Below, one piece after another: positions 14,841 through 21,116 of a DNA stretch of 22,025 nucleotides (within the stretch, counting starts at the first letter, position 1; the number at the start of each line of letters is the position of its first letter). The DNA is from Hyphomicrobiales bacterium (GTDB lineage: Bacteria; Pseudomonadota; Alphaproteobacteria; Rhizobiales; Rhizobiaceae). Location: the NCBI GenBank assembly GCA_015654965.1, contig JAATGD010000034.1, positions 1 through 22,025 on the forward strand, written 5' to 3'. The notes beneath the pieces were generated by a model. The model saw only the letters and a list, made by a program, of their open reading frames with translations, was not told the origin of the DNA and searched no databases. A program made the position numbers and the translations under genes.

Positions 14841-16371
14841 CGATCTGCGCAATGCGACCCCAGCGCGAATGGCGCGCCTCTGAGCGACCGATGGCTTCTG
14901 CCGTTGCCGCATCAAACCGCAGACCATTGGTTGCCATATCGTCAAGTGCAACAGAAGCACGATCAAAACGCGCCACCAGTTCCGGCGTCTTTCGGGTAAA
15001 ATGCAAAAGCGCATAGGCACTGTCTTTTGCATCCAGCAGCATACCCTGCGGCCCGAGATTTTTGCGGATCCAGTCGCCCACAACGGGTTCCGCCGCTTTC
15101 CACATATTGAAATGCGGATCGAGCGAGCGCGACACCCCTTCCACCACCACCATGGTTTTTTGCAGCATCAGCAGTTCGGGCCGTGTCTGCATGTCAAAAA
15201 GCTCCGTCACCTCGAAAAGCAGCGTCAGGAGTTTGGCCATGGAAATGGTTTCGGCAGGCTGGCCATGGATCGGCTCGCCAATGGCGCGGATGGCCTGTGC
15301 AAAACTTGCCACGTCATGGGTATGCGGCACATAACCCGCCTCGAAATGCACCTCGGCCACACGCATATAATCGCGCGTGATAAAACCATAGAGAATTTCG
15401 GCTAAAAACCGCCGCTGGTCCTTGTTGAGCCGTCCGGTAATGCCGAAATCGACCGCTACGATCATGCCTGCATGATCGACGAACAGATTGCCCGGATGCA
15501 TGTCGGCATGAAAAAAACCATCACGCAACGTATGGCGCAGGAAAGACTGGATCAGCGTTTCGGCCAGTTTCTTGAGGTCCAAACCAGCAGCCTCAAGTCC
15601 GGTCAAATCCGACATCTTGATGCCATCGATCCACTCAAGCGTCAGCACATCGCGGCCCGTGCGCTCCCAATCAACCTAGGGAACACGGAAACCGGGATCG
15701 TCCTTGATATTTTCGGCAATCTCCGAGAGAGCGGCCGCTTCCAGCCGCAAGTCCATTTCAATACGCGTCGTCTGTGACAGCGTATCGACCATTTGCACGG
15801 GACGCAGCCGCCGCGTGAAGGGCACATAATGCTCCTGCATGCGCGCGACCATGTAAAAGCTTTCCAGATCGCGCGCAAAACGCTGGCGCACGCCGGGGCG
15901 GATCACCTTAACCGCAACCTTCTTCGACACACCATCCTTGAGCACTTCCGCCGGATGCACCTGCGCCATGGAGGCCGCGGCAATGGGGGCATCAAAACGC
16001 ACAAAGAGATCATCGATAGTCCGGCCTAGCGAGCCTTCGACGGTCATTGCGGCATCAGCCTGCGGAAAAAAATCAAGCCGGTCCTGCAACAGTTCGAGAT
16101 CAGCCGCCACATCGCGCCCGACAATATCAGGCCGTGTCGCGAGAAACTGCCCCAATTTGACATAAGACGGTCCAAGCTTGTTCATCGCCCGTGACATGCG
16201 TTCGGAGCGCTCTATCCTGTGCGCGCGCGGACGCGCTAACAGCCGCGCGATCTTATGCCCGAGCGCAGGAAGACCCGTCAGCCCTTCGACCGGCAGCGCG
16301 CTGATCACGCCTTCATGGGTCAATATCCATCCGGCCCGCATCAGCCGCAGCGTGGCAAGAATATTGCTCAT
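14788..16371 (-). pseudogene. ubiB: ubiB, ubiquinone-biosynthesis atypical kinase/ATPase, interrupted by an in-frame amber codon
   Basis: The full frame would encode about 527 residues of UbiB (ABC1/COQ8 family), a membrane-associated atypical kinase/ATPase needed for ubiquinone synthesis. The KxGQ motif (SYVKLGQFLATRPD, about 70-83), the Ala-rich loop (IAAASMAQVH) and ExD (RIEMDLRLEAAAL) precede the break. TAG at 15676-15678 (codon 232) interrupts ...DPGFRVP-stop-VDWERTGRDVLTLEW..., and the same frame continues without any shift. The catalytic loop HADMHPGNL (near 288), the metal-binding VDFG (near 308) and the C-terminal transmembrane helix all lie after the stop. AAG-to-TAG is the simplest change. 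The start is taken as ATG 16371; an in-frame ATG at 16440, inside ubiE, is possible. A GTG at 15648 might restart the second half, but it would lack KxGQ. Confidence 0.88.
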
Positions 16372-16408
16372 GCGGCAAAGCCCCAACTCAAAATCGATCG
16401 TGCTTTGC

Positions 16409-17200
16409 TCAAAGCTTCCAGCCTGAATGAAGGGCTGCAACGCCGCCGGTGAAATTGCGATAACTCACGCGCTCGAAACCTGCCGTCTCGATCATCTTGG
16501 CGAAATCGTCCTGTTTCGGGAATTTACGGATGGATTCGACCAGATAGCTATAGGAATCGGCGTCCCCCGTAATCATCTTGCCAATGCGCGGAATGGCTCT
16601 AAACGACCATTGGTCATAAATCTTATCGAGGATAGGCAATTCGACTTCGGAAAACTCAAGGCACAGGAAACGCCCGCCGGGTTTGAGCACCCGATAGGCT
16701 TCCGAAAGCGCCTTGTCGATATGCGGCACATTACGAATGCCAAAGGCAATCGTATAGGCGTCAAAGCTGTTATCCTCGAAAGGCAAGCTTTCGGCATTGG
16801 CTTCGACAAATTCAAGATTATCGATAAGCCCTTTCTTGACTGCCCGCTCATGTCCGACACCGAGCATCGAACCATTGATATCGAGAACGGTCACATGCGC
16901 CTGCTGCCCGGATGCCTCGACAATGCGAAAGGCAATATCGCCCGTACCGCCTGCGACATCAAGCGAGGTCCAGCCGGCACGTCTGGATGGCGCAAGCCAT
17001 GCAACCATGGCATCTTTCCAGACACGATGCATGCCTGCCGACATGAGGTCGTTCATCACGTCATAGCGCTTGGCGACCTTATGGAAGACGTCATTGACCA
17101 GATTTTGCTTTTCGGTTTCGTCCACATCTTTAAAGCCGAATGAGTTCTCCATGCCGCCTTTTGCGCCCACGCGGTCCGCATTGCCTTTTTGCTGGCTCAT
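16409..17200 (-). CDS. ubiE: Demethylmenaquinone/ubiquinone C-methyltransferase
   Basis: A 263-residue class I SAM-dependent methyltransferase performing the C-methylation step of ubiquinone synthesis (EC 2.1.1.201, also 2.1.1.163 in menaquinone makers). The SAM loop is LDVAGGTGDIA (G84-D88), followed by the acidic VTVLDIN. The family signatures YDVMNDLMSAGMHRVWK, NVPHIDKALSEAYRVLKPGG and the C-terminal NFTGGVAALHSGWK are intact. Overlapping or abutting the ubiB start, it leads the ubiE-ubiB-coaBC run on the minus strand. AGGATGAG lies just before ATG 17200. The divergent upp shares the 268-bp upstream region. The Rhizobiales neighbour mutM is not present here. Confidence 0.95.
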   Translation of the reverse strand: MSQQKGNADRVGAKGGMENSFGFKDVDETEKQNLVNDVFHKVAKRYDVMNDLMSAGMHRVWKDAMVAWLAPSRRAGWTSLDVAGGTGDIAFRIVEASGQQAHVTVLDINGSMLGVGHERAVKKGLIDNLEFVEANAESLPFEDNSFDAYTIAFGIRNVPHIDKALSEAYRVLKPGGRFLCLEFSEVELPILDKIYDQWSFRAIPRIGKMITGDADSYSYLVESIRKFPKQDDFAKMIETAGFERVSYRNFTGGVAALHSGWKL

Positions 17201-17378
17201 AGCTCATCCTGCTTTTAATCTTATAACGAACGATTTCAGTTCATGCATATAAAGCTTGTGCCTAACGATACAAGCACAGACCTGTTTCCACTACCCTTTT
17301 TGTGCATATCATCGCTTTTGTGATGAGGAGACATGGTGCGTCCGGCTTGCGCTCGGCATGAAAATGGTCAAAGAGACA

Positions 17379-17384
17379 TATAAT
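17379..17384 (+). promoter_or_regulatory. Candidate -10 box of upp
   Basis: A perfect TATAAT sits 85 bp before the upp ATG in the 268-bp ubiE-upp divergent region. No good -35 is found at 16-18 bp. The block also holds two copies of TGTGCATA (17301-17308 and 17391-17398). No gene is apparent in the gap. Confidence 0.35.
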
Positions 17385-17468
17385 TGCGCGTGTGCATAAT
17401 GGCTCATGTGCTTCTCCGGCGTAATCTGCCGCTAGAGTGAAAACCATAACAAGAAAAGTGGAAAGATC

Positions 17469-18095
17469 ATGGGCGTTACCGTCGTCAGCCACCCGCTTGT
17501 CCAGCACAAGCTCACCATCATGCGCAAGCGCGAAACCTCAACCGGCAGCTTCCGCCGCCTGTTGAAAGAAATATCGCTGCTGCTCTGTTATGAAGTGACG
17601 CGTGATCTCGAACTGACCACGACCACCATCGAAACCCCGCTTGTGGAGATGGAAGCGCCCATCCTCGAAGGCAAGAAGCTGGTTTTCGCCTCGATCCTGC
17701 GCGCTGGCAATGGCCTTCTCGAAGGCATGCTCGATCTGGTCCACGCCGCCCGCGTCGCCCATATCGGCCTTTACCGCGATCACGCCACGCTTCAACCCAT
17801 CGAATATTATTTCAAGGCACCCGAAGATATCGTCAATCGCCTGATCATCGTTGTCGACCCGATGCTGGCAACCGCCAACTCGGCCATTGCGGCCATCGAC
17901 AAATTGAAGGAACGCGGCGCAACCAATATCCGTTTTCTGTGCCTGCTCGCATCCCCGGAAGGCATTGAACGCTTCACCAAGGCGCACCCAGACGTCGAAA
18001 TATTCACGGCCTCAATCGACGACCACCTCAATGAAAAAGGTTATATCGTACCGGGACTGGGTGATGCAGGCGACCGCATGTACGGCACGAAATAA
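17469..18095 (+). CDS. upp: Uracil phosphoribosyltransferase
   Basis: A 208-residue pyrimidine-salvage enzyme (EC 2.4.2.9) making UMP from uracil and PRPP. N-terminal HPLVQHKLTIMR, the Arg of SILRAGNGLLEGM (R78), and the uracil-binding C-terminal YIVPGLGDAGDRMYGTK are as expected. The PRPP loop is VDPMLATANSA (129-139): position 136 is Ala, where most family members have Gly (ATGGS or ATGNS). Length matches E. coli Upp (208). GGAAAG lies 5-10 bp before the ATG. slyX follows 43 bp downstream and may share the transcript. Confidence 0.95.
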   Translation: MGVTVVSHPLVQHKLTIMRKRETSTGSFRRLLKEISLLLCYEVTRDLELTTTTIETPLVEMEAPILEGKKLVFASILRAGNGLLEGMLDLVHAARVAHIGLYRDHATLQPIEYYFKAPEDIVNRLIIVVDPMLATANSAIAAIDKLKERGATNIRFLCLLASPEGIERFTKAHPDVEIFTASIDDHLNEKGYIVPGLGDAGDRMYGTK

Positions 18096-18138
18096 TCGTG
18101 CTCGCCCTGATTGAGCCTATGCGAAGGGAGTAAAACCC

Positions 18139-18345
18139 ATGACCAACGAAGAACGCATAACCGAACTTGAAATTCGGCTGGCTCAACAGGAAAAAACCGT
18201 CGATGAATTGTCTTCCGTGGTCTCGGAACAGTGGAAGACAATCGATCAGCTTTCCAAAAAGCTGAATGCCTTAACAGACCGCTTTCTGCTTCTGGAAGAA
18301 CAGACGGCCCCCGATGTGCCAGTCAACAAGCCGCCGCACTGGTAA
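18139..18345 (+). CDS. slyX: SlyX family protein
   Basis: A 68-residue acidic coiled-coil protein. Heptads run through ERITELEIRLAQQEKTVDEL to about residue 50, and the tail ends in PPHW, the family's conserved C-terminus. SlyX has no established biochemical function. AGGGAG (18124-18129) gives a strong ribosome site. It ends 12 bp before the stop of the convergent msrA. Confidence 0.9.
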   Translation: MTNEERITELEIRLAQQEKTVDELSSVVSEQWKTIDQLSKKLNALTDRFLLLEEQTAPDVPVNKPPHW

Positions 18346-18357
18346 GCGCCGTCACTC

Positions 18358-19023
18358 TTACGACGTGGCAATGGGACGTGGTATCGGGCAACTCACACCC
18401 GTACCGCGCAGTCCGCAATAACCGTTCGGGTTTTTCGCCAGATATTGCTGATGATAAGCTTCAGCATAATAAAACTCCGGCGCATCGGCAATTTCCGTAG
18501 TGATCGCCCCAAGCCCACGCGCGGCCAACGCCTTGGCATAGGCATCACGACTTTCCTCAACCACCACACGATCTGCGTGATTGAAGGTATAAATCACCGA
18601 ACGATAGGTCGTGCCGATATCATTGCCCTGTCGCATGCCCTGCGTGGGATCATGCTCCTCCCAGAAAAGCGTCAGCAATGTATCGAGACTGACCAGCTTT
18701 GGATCATAGACCACAAGCACAACTTCGGCATGTCCCGTCAGCCCAGTGCAGGTTTCTTCATAGGTGGGATTTGGCGTTATCCCGCCTGCATAACCGACAG
18801 CGGTCACATAAACGCCACGCATCTGCCAGAAAAGCCGCTCCGCCCCCCAGAAACACCCCATGCCGAACAGGATTGTCTTTAATCCATCCGGCAACGGTCC
18901 TTTGAGCGGCTGACCGGAAACAAAATGGCGCTCGGACGTCGGGAGAGCCTGCGCGCGTCCCGGCAACGCCTCATCACGGGCGGGCATCACAACCTTCTTG
19001 CGATAGCTATCGAGAAAACTCAT
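18358..19023 (-). CDS. msrA: Peptide-methionine (S)-S-oxide reductase MsrA
   Basis: A 221-residue repair enzyme reducing methionine-S-sulfoxide (EC 1.8.4.11). The nucleophile Cys is C57 in FGMGCFWGAE. GYAGGITPNPTYEETCTGLTGHAE and EEHDPTQGMRQGNDIGTTYRS are diagnostic (each a familiar MsrA block). Likely resolving cysteines are C203 and C212 in the tail (YCG...VSCP). The start is ATG 19023, with GGAG about 10 bp upstream; an ATG at 19068 would add 15 unlike residues. No signal peptide is seen, so it is cytoplasmic. Confidence 0.95.
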   Translation of the reverse strand: MSFLDSYRKKVVMPARDEALPGRAQALPTSERHFVSGQPLKGPLPDGLKTILFGMGCFWGAERLFWQMRGVYVTAVGYAGGITPNPTYEETCTGLTGHAEVVLVVYDPKLVSLDTLLTLFWEEHDPTQGMRQGNDIGTTYRSVIYTFNHADRVVVEESRDAYAKALAARGLGAITTEIADAPEFYYAEAYHQQYLAKNPNGYCGLRGTGVSCPIPRPIATS

Positions 19024-19514
19024 GGGCTTCAATCTCCAGCGGGAGGTTTGGTCTGCGAGCACCCTCAAGGGCGCTCACATCAATTTGCTTAATTATATAG
19101 GACAAAACACAACCAGTTTGAAGAAAATGCCTCATTCAATGCAGCCCACACGGCCTTGTGAATGCGTAATGAACCAGGTTGATGATTCTGTATTCATGCC
19201 TCAGTCCCAATCACCTATTCCCGAAATTTGTGTCCTGTTCATCCTTCGTATTTTTAAGTACATGAAGGAAACAAGAGCTAAAACGTGAATAAATACAATA
19301 AAAACAAACAGATATATGTAAGGCACAAAGGCACTTCAATCGTCTACAGATTTAACGTGAAAATTTGCAAATAGCTGTTGATCATACGCATATTCTCGCT
19401 ATATTCCGCGCCGCTACCGTTCGTTATCGTCTAACCAACGTTAAATAGAAGAGCGGTATCCTGTTTGCAGTCAGATTTATGCCCTTTGAGGTGCTTTCCG
19501 ACAGCAGGCCAGAC
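19024..19514. other. AT-rich intergenic stretch with no convincing gene
   Basis: About 490 bp, visibly more AT-rich than its surroundings, separates msrA from tRNA-Ser. A perfect minus-strand TATAAT at 19092-19097 may be the msrA -10. On the plus strand TTGATC (19378-19383), 16 bp, TATATT (19400-19405) is a good promoter match pointing at the tRNA. The only longer open frame (19022-19288) overlaps the msrA start, lacks a ribosome site and shows no family features. Confidence 0.6.
19378..19405 (+). promoter_or_regulatory. Candidate promoter upstream of tRNA-Ser
   Basis: TTGATC (19378-19383) and TATATT (19400-19405) are separated by 16 bp. Transcription would start near 19412 and reach tRNA-Ser after a leader of about 100 nt. 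A closer promoter could not be identified. Confidence 0.45.
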
Positions 19515-19604
19515 GGAGAGGTGGCCGAGTGGTTGAAGGCGCACGCCTGGAAAGTGTGTATACGGGGAACCGTATCGCGGGTTCGAATCCCGCTCTCTCC
19601 GCCA
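19515..19604 (+). tRNA. tRNA-Ser, anticodon GGA
   Basis: A 90-nt type II tRNA with encoded CCA (19602-19604). The acceptor GGAGAGG (19515-19521) pairs with TCTCTCC (19594-19600), with one G-U. The anticodon stem CACGC/GTGTG encloses the loop CTGGAAA with anticodon GGA at 19549-19551. The long variable arm TATACGGGGAACCGTA and the T-loop GTTCGAATC are present. Transposon debris lies directly downstream. Confidence 0.97.
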
Positions 19605-19693
19605 TAAATCAAGCTAACTATTTGTTATTGTTTTGCTTTTTGCTTTGTTAGTGTGAAAATCATCAATCTCACCCACAAATAAATAAACTGCCT

Positions 19694-20041
19694 TTACATG
19701 ACGAGAATCACAACATTCTCGTTAAAAATCAAAGTCTCACTAGATTGCATAGACCTTTGCGCATAATTATCGAACACGCCAGGATCGAGCTCGAGCTGCT
19801 GTGCGACAAATCCCAGCATGGCAGATGGTAGAATTTCCGTTGGCCCGAGAGTGTGGCCCGGGTAGCGCATCAGGCATAGCTGAACGGCAAACCCAAGCTG
19901 ATTGTTCTCACCACGTTTCGCCAAAACATGGTCGATATCCTCACCACTCAATGTGAAGTGCTGGATCATCCCTTCTTCGTCGGATGGAATACCTGCCAGC
20001 TCCGACCATCGGGATGTCTTCAGCAAAGGACGATAACGCAT
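19694..20041 (-). pseudogene. tnpA: Tn3-family transposase TnpA, N-terminal fragment
   Basis: The 115 codons from ATG 20041 resemble the start of Tn3 transposases (DUF4158 region): AGIPSDEEGMIQHFTLSGED, then RGENNQLGFAVQLCLMRYPG, LGPTEILP and LGFVAQQLELDPGVFDNYAQR. Likeness stops near 19754, and about 20 unrelated codons follow to the stop at 19694-19696. Full TnpA proteins have about 1,000 residues, so the catalytic DDE region is entirely lost. CTGGAG about 9 bp upstream of ATG 20041 supports that start; the open frame extends to 20122 without family likeness. Likely product: none functional. Confidence 0.82.
19701..19722. repeat. Perfect inverted repeat at the broken end of tnpA
   Basis: ACGAGAAT (19701-19708) and ATTCTCGT (19715-19722) flank CACAAC. 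It sits in the non-homologous tail after the tnpA break point. On the plus strand it is followed by TAAAAATC, without a T-run. It may be a deletion scar or part of a lost insertion. Confidence 0.45.
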
Positions 20042-20125
20042 CAAAACAAACTCCAGATAAACACCGCTACACAGTGTCAGCCAATTCCGGTAAAATGTAT
20101 TCCTGCCAACATCGCCGGCCATTTA

Positions 20126-20140
20126 ATCGGTACGACCGAT
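20126..20140. repeat. Short dyad near the tnpA start
   Basis: ATCGGT-ACG-ACCGAT is a perfect 6-bp inverted repeat, 85 bp before the tnpA start and within the tnpA-tnpR divergent region. It could be a regulatory site, but no protein can be assigned. Confidence 0.35.
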
Positions 20141-20189
20141 CCAAGACCTATGACTTTGATCTTTACATAGCCGTTATCAGCGGTTCGTT

Positions 20190-20217
20190 TGTCCGTAAGG
20201 GGATCGTTCAACGGACG
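20190..20217. promoter_or_regulatory. Candidate res subsite I (resolvase crossover site)
   Basis: TGTCCGT (20190-20196) and ACGGACG (20211-20217) flank a 14-bp core, giving a 28-bp imperfect dyad with AT at its centre. That is the size, the TGTC-type end and the central dinucleotide of Tn3-type res subsite I. It lies between divergent tnpA and tnpR, with room for subsites II and III toward tnpR. Confidence 0.5.
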
Positions 20218-20336
20218 CATGCCCGGCTCCATCTCGCCAAGCCCAAACTCCTTGCTTTTCCGGGCGGGCCTTCGTCTCATTTAACTGGTACTATATTTAT
20301 TGCGTTGAGGGAGCCCCTTACGTTACAGATACCAGC

Positions 20337-20951
20337 ATGACAAACACTCTTATTGGCTATGCCCGTTGTTCTACCGACAAGCAGGACCTTACGGTGCAGA
20401 AGCAAGCTCTGCTGGCGCTCGGTGTGGGGAGTGACCGCATTTACACCGACAGCGGCTTTACCGGTACCAACCGGTTACGTCCGGGCCTCGATCAGGCATT
20501 GGCTGCTGTGCGCAGTGGCGACACGCTCGTCGTGCCCAAACTAGACCGTCTGGCACGCTCCGTCCCGGATGCGCGCGCCATCGGCGATAATCTTGCCGCA
20601 CGGGGTGTAAGGTTGCAGATCGGAGCCAGCGTCCACGACCCTTCCGATCCGATGGGCAAGCTGTTTTTCAACATTCTTGCCACCTTTGCCGAGTTTGAGG
20701 CAGATCTTATAAGAATGCGCACACGCGAAGGTATGGCAATGGCGCGCGCCAAGGGAAAGTTGCGTGGTAAGAAACCAAAACTATCTGATCGCCAGCAAAA
20801 AGAACTGGGCCGGATGTACGATACCGGCGAATATTCAATCAGCGATCTTGCCGACGTGTTTTCGGTTTCCCGCCCGACTGTTTACAGAACGATAGCAAGG
20901 CAAGCCAGGCCAAGTAATAGCCCGGCGTTTGACGTTGAGAAGATCTTGTGA
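20337..20951 (+). CDS. tnpR: Tn3-type serine resolvase TnpR
   Basis: A 204-residue serine recombinase that resolves transposition cointegrates at res. The catalytic serine is S12 in IGYARCSTDKQDL. The arginine patch is VPKLDRLARS (R71 region), and ATFAEFEADLIRMRTREGMA forms the dimer E-helix. The C-terminal helix-turn-helix is YSISDLADVFSVSRPTVYRT (about 165-185). Length is slightly longer than Tn3/gamma-delta resolvase (~185). It appears intact. No good Shine-Dalgarno lies directly before ATG 20337. TATATT at 20292-20297 may be its -10, overlapping res so that the resolvase could repress itself, as in Tn3. The function left to an orphan resolvase is unclear. Confidence 0.92.
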   Translation: MTNTLIGYARCSTDKQDLTVQKQALLALGVGSDRIYTDSGFTGTNRLRPGLDQALAAVRSGDTLVVPKLDRLARSVPDARAIGDNLAARGVRLQIGASVHDPSDPMGKLFFNILATFAEFEADLIRMRTREGMAMARAKGKLRGKKPKLSDRQQKELGRMYDTGEYSISDLADVFSVSRPTVYRTIARQARPSNSPAFDVEKIL

Positions 20952-20999
20952 GATTTTTCTGCCTGAAATAAAGGGACAAGTTAACAATTATTTGTTGCT

Positions 21000-21028
21000 T
21001 TGGCTTGATTGTTTTAATATGCTATATT
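21000..21028 (+). promoter_or_regulatory. Candidate promoter of the autotransporter gene
   Basis: TTGGCT (21000-21005) and TATATT (21023-21028) are separated by 17 bp in an AT-rich patch between tnpR and the adhesin gene. AGGA at 21058-21061 would serve as the ribosome site if GTG 21069 is the start. The promoter begins just 49 bp after the resolvase gene. Confidence 0.5.
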
Positions 21029-21116
21029 GAGAATAAGTTCTGTTCTGGATTCCAACCAGGAATAAACTGTGGGGTTTGGGCGTCTGTCGACAGATGTTCG
21101 CGGGTTATCGGGGGCT

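Larger units (their letters stand above)
19694..20951. mobile_element. Tn3-family transposon remnant (tnpA stub, res, tnpR)
   Basis: A truncated tnpA (minus) and a complete tnpR (plus) diverge from a ~295-bp region holding a 28-bp dyad like a resolvase crossover site, the standard Tn3-type core. Most of tnpA and recognisable 38-bp terminal inverted repeats are missing, so the element should not transpose by itself. The outer limits are uncertain; the coordinates span only the recognised parts. It lies between tRNA-Ser and the autotransporter gene. Confidence 0.75.

Noticed and set aside
14788..15648. Second half of ubiB as an independent gene starting at GTG 15648
   Set aside because: The frame continues upstream through a single TAG into the rest of UbiB, and no ribosome site or separate family supports a 286-residue protein.
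15001..16029. Plus-strand open frames across the ubiB break
   Set aside because: They are shadows of ubiB. The homology on both sides of the TAG is on the minus strand in one frame.
17262..17507. 81-codon minus-strand open frame between ubiE and upp
   Set aside because: It overlaps the upp start and ribosome site and has no family likeness; the region is better read as divergent promoters.
19022..19288. 88-codon plus-strand open frame after msrA
   Set aside because: It overlaps the msrA start codon, has no ribosome site and no recognisable features, and lies in AT-rich DNA where a promoter is expected.
19515..20951. tRNA-Ser as the attachment site of an integrated island
   Set aside because: No second copy of the tRNA 3' end and no tyrosine integrase is seen in the window; the recombinase is a Tn3 resolvase, which does not target tRNA genes.
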